Shown piece after piece: positions 25,149-34,655 of a DNA stretch of 64,000 nt. Source of the stretch: Vreelandella halophila. GTDB taxonomy: Bacteria; Pseudomonadota; Gammaproteobacteria; Pseudomonadales; Oleiphilaceae. The notes beneath the pieces were generated by a model. That model saw nothing but the letters and a program-made list of their open reading frames with translations. It was not told where the DNA came from and did not search any database. The stretch's first letter is position 1. Each line of letters opens with the position of its first letter. Both the position numbers and the translations under genes were made by a program. Location: NCBI RefSeq assembly GCF_019903425.1, contig NZ_JACHUZ010000012.1:62001-126000 (forward strand). Direction: 5' to 3'.

Positions 25149-26665
25149 ATCACCTGCCGGTCCTGCCCATACTGCTGCCCCTGATCACCGGAGCACTGCT
25201 GGTCACCCTGCCGCGCCTGGGCCTGAACGCCCAGCGCTTCATCAGCCTGGGCGCCACTGTGGCCGGTCTCGGCCTGGTGCTCTGGCTGGGGAGCATGGTC
25301 CTGGAGCACGGACGGCTGGTCTATGCCCTCGGTGGCTGGGCGCCACCTTTCGGGATTGTGCTGGTTCCGGACCGGCTGAGCGTACTGATGCTGGTGCTGA
25401 CCGCCACCCTGGCCGTGCCGGCGCTCATCTACGCCTGCCGGGGTGATGACGATGCCGGCGCCCATTTCCACGCCCTCTTCCAGTTCCAGCTCATGGGGCT
25501 CAACGGCGCCTTCCTGACCGGCGACATCTTCAACCTCTTCGTCTTCTTCGAGGTGCTGCTGATCGCCTCCTACGCCCTGCTGCTGCACGGTGGCGGCACC
25601 GCCCGCAGCCGTGCCGGGCTCCACTACGTGATCATCAACCTGATCGGCTCGGCGCTCTTCCTGCTGGCTCTGGGTATGCTCTACGGGCTCACGGGCACAC
25701 TTAACATGGCGGACCTGGCCGTGCGCATCAGCACCGCCCCGGCCGCAGACCAGCCCCTGTTGCAGGCCACCTCGCTGGTGCTGCTGGTGGTCTTCGGGGT
25801 CAAGGCGGCACTGCTGCCGCTGCTGTTCTGGCTGCCACGCGCCTATACTGCGGCCGCCGCGCCGGTAGCGGCCCTGTTTGCGGTCATGACCAAGGTCGGC
25901 CTGTACGCCATGATCCGTGTCTTCCCCCTGGTATTCGCCCTGGATCAGCCGCTCGCAGCCCTGACGGCCTGGCAGTGGCTATGGCCCCTGGCTCTGGCCA
26001 CCCTGGCGCTGGGCGGCATTGGGGTTCTGGGCGCCACCAGCCTGAGCAACATGACCGCCTATATGGTCATCGTCTCCACCGGCACCCTGATGGCGATCAT
26101 TGCCCTGGGCAGTACCGAGGCCCTCGCCGCCGGCCTCTTCTATCTGGTCAGCACCACGCTGCTGACCGGGGGGTTCTTCCTGTTCGCGGACCTGATTGCC
26201 CGCCAGCGGGGTGCGGCTGGAGACTACATGGTAGTCACCGCCGCCATGAAGGACAGGCGCACCCTGGGCATCCTGTTCTTCTTTGGCGCGGTGGCCCTGG
26301 CCGGACTTCCGCCGTTCAGCGGTTTTGTCAGCAAGGCCTGGATGCTCCAGGCCAGCCTCGGGGAGGGGGCCGCGGGCGTTTTCTGGCCACTGCTTCTGGG
26401 GGCGGGCTTCCTGATGCTGATTGCCCTGAGCCGGGCGGGCAGCAAGTTCTTCTGGCGCCAGTCACCGAAGCGGGAGCATGATATTAGGGCCGACCGCGTT
26501 CGGCTCGCCTGTGTGATCGTTCTGGTGGGTGCAGGGCTGGTACTGAGCCTCGGCGCGGCGCCACTGATGGACTACACCCGTTCTGTAGCGGCACAGCTGA
26601 TGACACCCGGTGACTACGTAGGGGCGGTCCATGAGGCCGGGCTCAACCTGAAGGGAGGGCACTGA
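25145..26665 (+). CDS. mrpD: Na+/H+ antiporter subunit D (MrpD)
   Basis: The 506-residue protein has about 14 membrane helices of the NuoM/NuoN type. The ion-path residues lie in FNLFVFFEVLLIASYALLLH (Glu in helix 5, about residue 138), VFGVKAALLPLLFWLPRAY (Lys, about 220) and AVMTKVGLYAMIRVFPL. It is the second large antiporter-like subunit of the Mrp complex. It is coupled to mrpC by a 4-nt overlap and lies 1 nt before mrpE. Confidence 0.96.
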   Translation: MNHLPVLPILLPLITGALLVTLPRLGLNAQRFISLGATVAGLGLVLWLGSMVLEHGRLVYALGGWAPPFGIVLVPDRLSVLMLVLTATLAVPALIYACRGDDDAGAHFHALFQFQLMGLNGAFLTGDIFNLFVFFEVLLIASYALLLHGGGTARSRAGLHYVIINLIGSALFLLALGMLYGLTGTLNMADLAVRISTAPAADQPLLQATSLVLLVVFGVKAALLPLLFWLPRAYTAAAAPVAALFAVMTKVGLYAMIRVFPLVFALDQPLAALTAWQWLWPLALATLALGGIGVLGATSLSNMTAYMVIVSTGTLMAIIALGSTEALAAGLFYLVSTTLLTGGFFLFADLIARQRGAAGDYMVVTAAMKDRRTLGILFFFGAVALAGLPPFSGFVSKAWMLQASLGEGAAGVFWPLLLGAGFLMLIALSRAGSKFFWRQSPKREHDIRADRVRLACVIVLVGAGLVLSLGAAPLMDYTRSVAAQLMTPGDYVGAVHEAGLNLKGGH

Positions 26666-26666
26666 C

Positions 26667-27170
26667 ATGCCACTGATGCCACAGCTGACCCACTGGTGGC
26701 CCAGGCCCCACTTTTCGCTGTTCCTGCTGGTGCTCTGGCTTCTTCTGGTCAATTCCGTCAGCCCGGGGCATGTGCTGCTCGGGGCGGCGCTGGGCTGGCT
26801 GATTCCCTTCTCAACCCAGCAGTTCTGGCCGGAACGCTCGCACCTGCACAACCCGGTCCGCCTGCTGCTGTACATGCTGCGGCTGCTGGTGGACATACTG
26901 CGTTCGAACCTGACCGTGGCGCGACTGATCCTGCGCGATCCCGAAACGCTGATGCCGGGATTCGTGCGCTATCCCCTGTCGCTCACCAACGAGTTCGCCA
27001 TCACCGTGCTGGCCAGCAGCATCTCGCTGACGCCGGGCACGGTCTCCGCGGGCCTGAGCCCGGACCGGGCTTACCTGCTTGTGCATGTCCTGCACCTGGA
27101 CGATGAGGATGAGCTCATAGAGCAGATCCGCGAGCGCTACGAGACACCGCTCAGGGAGATCCTGGAATGA
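26667..27170 (+). CDS. mrpE: Na+/H+ antiporter subunit E (MrpE)
   Basis: The 167-residue protein has two or three N-terminal membrane helices (FSLFLLVLWLLLVNSVSPGHVLLGAALGWLIP) and a cytoplasmic domain with the family motif SISLTPGTVSAGLSPDRAYLLVHVL (about residues 116-140). It belongs to the small subunits needed for assembly of the Mrp complex. It overlaps mrpF by 4 nt. Confidence 0.95.
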   Translation: MPLMPQLTHWWPRPHFSLFLLVLWLLLVNSVSPGHVLLGAALGWLIPFSTQQFWPERSHLHNPVRLLLYMLRLLVDILRSNLTVARLILRDPETLMPGFVRYPLSLTNEFAITVLASSISLTPGTVSAGLSPDRAYLLVHVLHLDDEDELIEQIRERYETPLREILE

Positions 27171-27436
27171 CCGCCACCGTACTGCCCATCGCCCTTGCGC
27201 TGTTCAGCCTGAGCCTGCTGCTGAACCTGTACCGGCTGCTGCGCGGGCCGGACATCATTGACCGGATCCTCGGCCTGGATACCCTCAACGTCAATGCCAT
27301 TGCCGTGATCGTGCTCGGTGGCATCTACATGGACTCGTCGCTGATCTTCGAGGCGGCGCTGCTGATCGCGCTTATGGGCTTTGTGGGTACGGTCGCCATG
27401 ACCAAATACCTGGTGCGCGGGGATGTGATCGAATGA
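27167..27436 (+). CDS. mrpF: Na+/H+ antiporter subunit F (MrpF)
   Basis: The 89-residue protein has three membrane helices and the family signature RLLRGPDIIDRILGLDTLNVNAIAVIVL (about residues 22-49), whose Asp residues are essential in studied homologues. It overlaps mrpE and mrpG by 4 nt each. Confidence 0.95.
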   Translation: MTATVLPIALALFSLSLLLNLYRLLRGPDIIDRILGLDTLNVNAIAVIVLGGIYMDSSLIFEAALLIALMGFVGTVAMTKYLVRGDVIE

Positions 27437-27800
27437 TGGACGGAAGCATGGCACTGCCCTTCTGGCTGGACGCACTGATCGCGCTGCTGCTGCTCGGCGG
27501 CGCGCTGGTGGCCCTGCTGGGCTCCATCGGGCTGGCGCGCATGCCGGATTTCTACATGCGCCTGCACGGCCCCACCAAGGCCAGCACCCTGGGCGTGGGG
27601 GCAACCCTGCTGGGTTCCATGATCTGGTTCGGCGTGGGCCACGAGGGCCTGAGCGTGCAGGAGATCCTGATCACGGTCTTCCTGTTCGCCACGGCCCCGG
27701 TCAGCGCCCACATGATGGCCCGGGCCGCGCTGCACCGGCGGGTGGCCTGCCGGGAGCGCACACACGGGGAGCCCTGGGATGAGATGGACCGACTGCCGGG

Positions 27801-29191
<1,391 letters not shown>

Positions 29192-29195
<4 letters not shown>

Positions 29196-30661
29196 GGGGT
29201 TTCACCTCCTTCAGATTCCCTGCCCGCCGGCCACTGCAGCACCACGGCACAGCCATTCCAGCGGCTCGCTCCGATGATGATGGCCCCCGCGTGCTCCTGC
29301 ATGACACTGCGCACCACCGCAAGCCCCAGGCCGGTGCCTTCCCCGGCCGCACGGGTGGTGTGGAAGGGCTCAAGCACAGACTCGCGGTCACCGGGCGGGA
29401 TGCCGGGGCCATCATCCTCTACGGTGACAGCAATGGCCTGGGGTCCCCTTCGGACGCTGAGCATGACCCGCGAGCCGGCCGCCAGAAAGGCATTGCGCAG
29501 CAGATTGGAGACCGCCAGCTCACAGCGTGTCCGGTCACCATTGATCACTGCTTCCGGATCCCAGTTATCGATCTCCAGGGTGACGCCTTCAGGGGCATCA
29601 CCATGGGCATCCAGGACGCCATTCACCAGTTCCGTGGTGGTGAAGCGGCCCTCGGCGGCGTGGGGGGAGTGCCGGAAGCAATCCAGAAGCTGCTGCACGA
29701 TCCGAGTCATGCGCTGGACCTGGTGGCGTATGTCGCCGAGGTTGCGCTGGCTGCGCTCATCCCCGGTACGACGCTCCAGCATCCGGGCACGGCCGTCGAT
29801 GACGCTCAGCGGCGCACCGAGTTCATGGGCGACACCGCCAGCCACCCGACCGATCATGGCCATCTTCTCCTGGTGCTGCAGGCGCTGGTTCAGCCGCGTC
29901 TCCCGCGCTTTCTGGTCAATGATCTCCCGTTCCGCCGCCTCGATGCTGTTGAGCATCTCATTGAGTGCCGCCGCCAGCTGGCGCGTTTCCCGGGGCCCCC
30001 GGAGCGGGGCCCGGATGCGCCGGTCGCCGCTCTGGACCCGGGCCATGACGCTTGAGAGTCGGCCCACATGGCGACCCACGCCGCCATAGTGCCCCCCGAT
30101 CGCCACCAGCAGTATGGCGCCAGCGGTCAGCGACCAGATCCACCAGGCGTTGTTGCGCAGATCCGCCAGGCGCTGATCGAAATCGCTGCGCTGCCGGGTG
30201 ATCTGCAACAGTCCGATGATGCGGCCATCCTCACTGAACAGCGGGGTGAAGTGGGAGAACACGTCCTCGCCCTCAATCTCGCGATAGGTGCCCAACTCAT
30301 CCCCCTGGGCCACCGCATCCGCCGCGCTGCGGCTGTCGCTCACATCCCGGTCCACAATGCCCACCTGTGACACACGGTCACCACGCTGATCGTAGACGGA
30401 GGCCCCGTAGACACGGCCCACGCTGAAAATGGAGGTCGTGATGTCGTTGACCTGGACGTAGTCCCCATTCTGGAGAGCCCGTGAAAGCGGATACCGGGTT
30501 GCCTGTGCCAGCAGCGCCAGATCCTGCTTGAGACGCTCCTCGTCATGAGACTGGATCACGCCTAATCCCCAGTAGACCGCCACGCCACTGACCAGCAGTA
30601 ACGGCAGAACCACCGCGAGAATCAGCGTGAACTGGAGACCGGGCAGATGCAGACGTTTCAT
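29192..30661 (-). CDS. Membrane sensor histidine kinase paired with the sigma54 regulator
   Basis: The 489-residue kinase has a first membrane helix (about 10-33), a periplasmic sensor domain (about 35-172) with FSHFTPLFSEDGRIIGLLQI, a second helix (about 173-190), a HAMP-like linker and coiled coil, and the kinase core. The phosphorylated H279 is in GGVAHELGAPLS (275-286); the N box, DDGPGIPPGD and GTGLGLAVV are present. A divergent intergenic region separates it from the DUF4168 genes. The signal is unknown; the neighbours (Mrp antiporter, DUF481 outer-membrane protein) suggest salt, pH or envelope stress, which is inference. Confidence 0.93.
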
Positions 30662-30685
30662 CGATCACTCCCTGCTCATGGGTGG

Positions 30686-30728
30686 CATAATGTCCCACGT
30701 GCACGCCCCATGTGTCATTATGTCACAC
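30686..30728 (+). promoter_or_regulatory. Candidate enhancer (UAS) for the sigma54 regulator
   Basis: CATAATGTCCCAC (30686-30698) and CATTATGTCACAC (30716-30728) are a direct repeat with 11 of 13 matches and a 30-bp period, which is three helical turns. Each holds a CATWATG dyad, and GTGGCATAATG / CATTATGTCAC also form an inverted repeat. The pair lies about 90-130 bp upstream of the first sigma54-type promoter, the usual place for NtrC-family binding sites. Confidence 0.55.
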
Positions 30729-30815
30729 CCTCTGGCGCTATTCCTCATGGGGTTTTCTTAACAGTGCAGCCGGTAACTGATTAATAAATGGCAATTTTTA
30801 AGCTTTCATCATGCC

Positions 30816-30831
30816 TGGCACAACTCCTGCT
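30816..30831 (+). promoter_or_regulatory. Sigma54-type promoter of the first DUF4168 gene
   Basis: TGGCAC (30816-30821) and TGCT (30828-30831) give GG-N10-GC, the invariant spacing of -24/-12 promoters, with good agreement to TGGCACG-N4-TTGC. The ATG is 38 nt further on. The rest of the 207-bp gap 30662-30868 is taken by the UAS and an AT-rich stretch suitable for DNA bending. Confidence 0.75.
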
Positions 30832-30868
30832 ACGAGACGGTACGAATCCAGCAAAGGAGACTTCCACA

Positions 30869-31258
30869 ATGATTCGAATCACCAGCCTTGCACTTGCACT
30901 GGCTCTCGGCCTGACCGGCGCCCAGGCCATGGCCCAGGATTACGGCAACGGCGAAGAAGGCCAGCAGGATCCGGGGATGGAGCAGTCCCAGCAGCCGGCG
31001 GACTTCTCGGATGAAGAGCTGCAGCAGTTCGTCAACCTCCAGGACAGCATTGGCGAGATCCGCGAGGAGTACGTCTCCCAGATCGAGGCGGCGGAATCCG
31101 AGGACAAGGCCCGCCAGCTGCAGCAGGAAGCCCAGTCCGAAATGGTCAGCGCCATTGAGGATGCCGGCATGTCCGTTCAGGAGTACAACGCCATTGCCGT
31201 GGCCTACAACTCCAACCCGGACATCCAGGAGCGTGTGGACGAAATGGCCAGCGAATGA
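30869..31258 (+). CDS. Exported DUF4168 protein, copy 1
   Basis: The 129-residue protein starts at the ATG at 30869, preceded by AAAGGAGA; the longer frame crosses the promoter. A signal peptide ends near AMAQ. The mature part begins with an acidic Gln-rich linker and continues as a DUF4168 domain: ADFSDEELQQFVNLQDSIGEIREEY, then a helix with AESEDKARQLQQEAQ and the closing QEYNAIAVAYNSNPDIQERV. The family is exported and of unknown function. It is followed by a terminator and a close paralogue. The sigma54-type promoter and adjacent two-component system predict signal-dependent expression. Confidence 0.88.
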   Translation: MIRITSLALALALGLTGAQAMAQDYGNGEEGQQDPGMEQSQQPADFSDEELQQFVNLQDSIGEIREEYVSQIEAAESEDKARQLQQEAQSEMVSAIEDAGMSVQEYNAIAVAYNSNPDIQERVDEMASE

Positions 31259-31277
31259 GCCTGTCCACGCTGTCATG

Positions 31278-31301
31278 AACGCCTCCTCCGGGAGGCGTTT
31301 T
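31278..31301 (+). terminator. Intrinsic terminator after DUF4168 copy 1
   Basis: AACGCCTCC and GGAGGCGTT form a 9-bp stem with a 4-nt loop (TCCG), followed by TTTCATTT, 20 bp after the stop codon. It separates the two DUF4168 genes into independent transcripts. Confidence 0.85.
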
Positions 31302-31331
31302 CATTTAACACCTGTTCATCCTGTACCGTTC

Positions 31332-31347
31332 TGGCACAGCAGTTGAT
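31332..31347 (+). promoter_or_regulatory. Near-consensus sigma54-type promoter of the second DUF4168 gene
   Basis: TGGCACA-GCAG-TTGA (31332-31346) matches the -24/-12 consensus except that the -12 GC is GA. The ATG lies about 52 nt downstream behind TTGAGGAGG. The upstream repeat seen before copy 1 is not repeated here, so the shared enhancer about 600 bp away or a different regulator would be needed. Confidence 0.5.
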
Positions 31348-31397
31348 TTCCTCAGGTTGTCGCACCACACAACCCGTTACCTTGAGGAGGTATCAAC

Positions 31398-31823
31398 ATG
31401 AAACTGAAGACTCTTACTGCAGCCGTCGCATTCGCACTCAGTACCGCCGGTATGTCCGCGGTAGCCCAAGACTACAGTAGCGGCAGCGGTGCCGAGGGTC
31501 AGGGCCAGCAGCAACAGCAGCAGAGCCAGGGCCAGGGCATGGGCGCACCGGAAAAGCAGCAGAACGCTGACTTCTCCGACGAAGAGCTCCAGAACTTTGT
31601 TGAGCTGCAGGACAAGATCGGCGACGTCCGTGAGGACTATGTCTCACAGATTGAGTCCGCTGAATCCGAGGACAAGGCCCGTGAACTCCAGCAGAAAGCT
31701 CAGACCGAAATGGTCGAGGTGATTGAGGACGAAGGCATGACCGTTGAGGAATACAACGCCATTGCCGTGGCCTACAACTCCAATCCGGAAATCCAGGAGC
31801 GCGTGGACGAGATGTCCGAATAA
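31398..31823 (+). CDS. Exported DUF4168 protein, copy 2
   Basis: The 141-residue paralogue of the preceding gene has a signal peptide ending near AVAQ, a longer Gly/Gln-rich linker (GQGQQQQQQSQGQGMG), and the same DUF4168 domain (DFSDEELQNFVELQDKIGDV to EYNAIAVAYNSNPEIQERV). The last about 90 residues are mostly identical to copy 1, and stretches of about 30 nt are identical in DNA, so the duplication is fairly recent or kept by conversion. A GAGGAGG site precedes the ATG and a strong terminator follows. Confidence 0.88.
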   Translation: MKLKTLTAAVAFALSTAGMSAVAQDYSSGSGAEGQGQQQQQQSQGQGMGAPEKQQNADFSDEELQNFVELQDKIGDVREDYVSQIESAESEDKARELQQKAQTEMVEVIEDEGMTVEEYNAIAVAYNSNPEIQERVDEMSE

Positions 31824-31844
31824 TCCGGTCCCCGGATTACGCTG

Positions 31845-31871
31845 AAAGCCCCGCCAATGCGGGGCTTTTTT
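31845..31871 (+). terminator. Strong intrinsic terminator after DUF4168 copy 2
   Basis: AAAGCCCCGC and GCGGGGCTTT form a 10-bp stem with loop CAAT, followed by more T residues. It lies 21 bp after the stop codon and just before the convergent DUF481 gene ends. Confidence 0.92.
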
Positions 31872-31879
31872 ATGCCCGG

Positions 31880-32617
31880 TCAGAAACCATAGAGAAGGGT
31901 GACGGCCGTGATGGTGTCCGTTCTCTCGGTATCCTCGGGCGGGTTCGAGTCATGCTCGACGGTATAGGACAGCTTCAGCGCCAGGGAGCTGTTAACGTTC
32001 GCCTGCAGGGAGGTCACTGAGCGGGACATGGCTTCGCCATCGTCCAGGCTTACTTCCGTTTCCGCCTCCTGCCGGAAGTGCGCGGTCTCGGACAGCTGAT
32101 AGCGGAAATCCCCCGCAAGGCGGCCAATGGCACCTTCGCGCTCGTCCCCTTCGCCCGGCTCCCGCTCATCGAACTTGCTGTAGCGATAACCAAGGCCCGA
32201 GGAAAGGTCGAAATGGCTGTCCCCTTCACTCCAGAGGCGGCGCCCGTAACCGGCCGAGGTCGAGGCCTGGAACTGGTAACCACTGAAATCATCGTTGGAG
32301 TAACGCCCCCGGACGAAAACGAAATCATTGGGGTTGAACTTGTAATCAAGCTGGGTCGACGCGGAATAGCGTTCGGCGGTGCGCTCACCTCCCTGTTCCG
32401 CATATCGGGACTGAAGCAGGACATTCTGTCGCCAATCATTCCAGTCACGGGTCACATCCGCCTCACCTGAAACAGTGGTTTCCTCGGTATTGCCGGAGGT
32501 TTCCACAAGGCCGAGCTCAACCGAGCCACTCCATTCATCCGACTCCTGGGCCACAGCCGGCGCTGCCAGGGCTACAGCGATGCCTGTGACCAGTAATGAC
32601 CTTTGAACCTGCAACAC
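31880..32617 (-). CDS. DUF481 family outer-membrane protein
   Basis: The product has about 245 residues. I place the start at a GTG (32617) because GGAGG lies just upstream inside the longer frame; a TTG 3 nt later is equally possible. The signal peptide ends near AVAQ. The mature protein is a run of amphipathic beta strands (SGSVELGLVETSGNTEETTVSGEADVTRDW, YSASTQLDYKFN, KLSYTVEHDSNPPEDTERTDTITAVTLLYGF) ending in Phe, as in DUF481/YdiY barrels sometimes named salt-induced outer-membrane proteins. Physiological role unknown. It is convergent with the DUF4168 pair and divergent from the SDR gene. Confidence 0.85.
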   Translation of the reverse strand: MLQVQRSLLVTGIAVALAAPAVAQESDEWSGSVELGLVETSGNTEETTVSGEADVTRDWNDWRQNVLLQSRYAEQGGERTAERYSASTQLDYKFNPNDFVFVRGRYSNDDFSGYQFQASTSAGYGRRLWSEGDSHFDLSSGLGYRYSKFDEREPGEGDEREGAIGRLAGDFRYQLSETAHFRQEAETEVSLDDGEAMSRSVTSLQANVNSSLALKLSYTVEHDSNPPEDTERTDTITAVTLLYGF

Positions 32618-32712
32618 ATTTTCCTCCTTCATGGTTTCGTAATAGGCTGTTGATACGGCGCAGGTTATCAGACAGACCTGCACTGACCAGTTAAATCACG
32701 ACAGGAGGACGC

Positions 32713-33378
32713 ATGAGCCAACACGTGGTCATTACCGGTGCCAACCGTGGTATCGGACTCGAACTCGCCCGCCAGTGGCATGAACGTGGTGATCGGGTAA
32801 CGGCCCTGTGCCGGGCAGCCTCGGATGAGTTGAAGTCCCTGGGTGTGAACATCATCGAGGGGGTGGATGTCACGGACGATATCAGCCTTGGCAAGGCGCG
32901 GCGCAATCTCGAGGGTGAAACCATCGATGTGCTCTACAACAACGCCGGCCTGCTGACCGATGAGAACCTGAAGGATATGGACTGGGATCGCATCCAGACC
33001 CAGTTCGAGGTAAACACCCTGGGGCCACTGAAGGTGACCACCGCACTGCTCGAACTGATTCCCAGAGACGGTAAGGTGGTCATGATGACATCGCGGATGG
33101 GGTCAATCGCGGACAATGACTCAGGTGGGCGCTACGGTTACCGGATGACCAAGGCATCGCTCAATGCCGCCGCGAAATCGCTGGCAGTGGATCTGCAACC
33201 GAAAGGCATCAGTGTCGGCATTATGCATCCGGGCTATGTACAGACAGCGATGACCGGCCATACCGGCCACATCACGCCCGCCGAGGCCGCAGAGCGGCTG
33301 ATCCAGCGGGTGGACGAGCTCAACCTTGAAAATAGCGGGGTATTCCGGCACTCGGACGGGTCCGAACTACCCTGGTGA
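32713..33378 (+). CDS. Short-chain dehydrogenase/reductase
   Basis: The 221-residue SDR has the NAD(P)-binding TGANRGIGLELA (residues 8-19), YNNAGLL and the catalytic Ser with YGYRMTKAS (Tyr and Lys of YxxxK, about residue 145). The short length and the MHPGYVQTAMTGHTG region resemble the C-factor/CsgA-like subgroup. It presumably reduces or oxidises a small carbonyl or alcohol in the cytosol; substrate unknown. A GGAGG site precedes the ATG. Confidence 0.92.
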   Translation: MSQHVVITGANRGIGLELARQWHERGDRVTALCRAASDELKSLGVNIIEGVDVTDDISLGKARRNLEGETIDVLYNNAGLLTDENLKDMDWDRIQTQFEVNTLGPLKVTTALLELIPRDGKVVMMTSRMGSIADNDSGGRYGYRMTKASLNAAAKSLAVDLQPKGISVGIMHPGYVQTAMTGHTGHITPAEAAERLIQRVDELNLENSGVFRHSDGSELPW

Positions 33379-33678
33379 GTTGCTGCGGGAGAGCTTGCGG
33401 CGACGGCGGTGGCTGACCTTAACGCCACTGCCCTCTTCCTGCTGGGGCTTGCCGGTGGCCTGCGCCACATGCGGGCCACCCTCTTCCGGCCAGGCCGCCT
33501 CAAACGCCTGGTAGCCCTCACGGATCAGGCGCACCAGCTCCAGGGACTGCATCCCCTCGGGTACCCTGGAAGGGCTGCCGGAAAAATGCTTCGTCCGGGG
33601 GCGCCCCTCGAACGTCAGTTCCAGGCCACTGCTGTGGCGAGCCTTTTGGCTCTCCACGTCGATCTGCCAGTCGTCCAT
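33367..33678 (-). CDS. Small hypothetical protein
   Basis: The 103-residue protein (from the ATG at 33678; a TTG 9 nt earlier is possible) begins MDDWQIDVESQKARHSSGLEL and has a central helix MQSLELVRLIREGYQAFEAAW and a very basic tail (RRRRKLSRS). I do not recognise a family. The conserved-looking N-terminal half and its position in an otherwise empty stretch suggest a real gene. It overlaps the SDR end by 12 nt, tail to tail. Confidence 0.6.
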   Translation of the reverse strand: MDDWQIDVESQKARHSSGLELTFEGRPRTKHFSGSPSRVPEGMQSLELVRLIREGYQAFEAAWPEEGGPHVAQATGKPQQEEGSGVKVSHRRRRKLSRSNSPG

Positions 33679-33776
33679 CGTCTTCAATCTCTTGCGACGT
33701 TACATACGCTTAAGGTTGGCAGCATATCGGCGCTCACACTGTGGATCAACCGGCAAAACCACCACTCCGGGCCCAT

Positions 33777-34556
33777 TCAGACCCCCTTGAAGACTGCTTC
33801 ACGCCGTTCCAGAAACGACTGGATGCCTTCCTGAACGTCCTCACTCCGCATGACCGGAGCGAGATCCGGGAACAGTCGGGCCTTGGCGGCATCATGCCCT
33901 TCCGTGCGCGCAATGCGCGAGGAACGCAAGCTGCCCTGAACGCCCAGAGGTGCCGCCCTCGCAACCTTTTCGGCCATTTCACGGGCACGATCGAACTGCT
34001 CCCCCGGTGCCACCAGCTCCTGGACGAGCCCCCACTCCCGGGCCTGTGCGGCACTCCATTCATCCCCGGTCAGCAGGTAACGCTGGGCATTGGCCCAACC
34101 GATCTCTTCCTGCAGACGGATAGTGGCGCCACCGCAGGCGAAGATCCCGCGTCTCACCTCCAGCTGGCCGTAGCGGCTGTTGTCCGCCGCCACCCGGATA
34201 TCCGTGTTGAGCATCATCTCCACGCCACAGGTGAAACAGATCCCCTGGGTGGCATAGACCACCGGTTTGTCCATTGGCGGGCCCACGATGCCGAAGGGAT
34301 CCATCTCGCCCTCATTCAGGCTCAGACCCTCGCCGTTGGCGAACACCCCGGCCCAGTCGTCCAGTTCAAGGCCGGAGGTGAAGTGATCCCCCTCGGCGTA
34401 GACCAGGCCCACGCGCAGTTCCGGATCGCGGTTGAGCCGGCCGTAGGCGGCGGCGATGTCATGATACATCTGCCGGTTCATGGCGTTCATCTTCTCCGGC
34501 CGGTTCAGGCCGATGAACAGGATGTGATCCTTTGCTTCAACATTTACCAGAGCCAT
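33777..34556 (-). CDS. Crotonase-family enoyl-CoA hydratase-like protein
   Basis: The 259-residue protein has the crotonase core: FTSGLELDDWAG (about 58-69) and QGICFTCGVEMMLNTDIRVA (about 104-123) form the oxyanion hole, and QLEVRRGIFACGGATIRLQ replaces the usual PGxGGT segment, so one of the two usual catalytic Glu residues appears absent. It would bind an acyl-CoA; the reaction may not be hydration. It lies downstream of, and on the same strand as, an acyl-CoA dehydrogenase, separated by a REP, and may share its pathway. Confidence 0.85.
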   Translation of the reverse strand: MALVNVEAKDHILFIGLNRPEKMNAMNRQMYHDIAAAYGRLNRDPELRVGLVYAEGDHFTSGLELDDWAGVFANGEGLSLNEGEMDPFGIVGPPMDKPVVYATQGICFTCGVEMMLNTDIRVAADNSRYGQLEVRRGIFACGGATIRLQEEIGWANAQRYLLTGDEWSAAQAREWGLVQELVAPGEQFDRAREMAEKVARAAPLGVQGSLRSSRIARTEGHDAAKARLFPDLAPVMRSEDVQEGIQSFLERREAVFKGV

Positions 34557-34587
34557 AGTCCCATTTCCTGAATCTTGTTATTTCACC

Positions 34588-34642
34588 GCAGGAGCGCGCC
34601 CTGCGCGCGATGGATTGGATCGCTTGCAGGGCAAGCTCCTAC
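34588..34642. repeat. REP pair with compensatory changes
   Basis: Two 24-nt arms (34588-34611, 34619-34642) with a 7-nt spacer form a large imperfect palindrome. Each arm is also its own hairpin: the right arm has TTGC-CCT-GCAA (complement sense) and the left arm GCGC-CCT-GCGC, so differences between arms keep pairing. The core GGAGC..GCCC is shared with 19342-19387. It fills most of the 99-bp gap between the two acyl-CoA genes. Confidence 0.8.
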
Positions 34643-34655
34643 CGCCCCCACGTGG

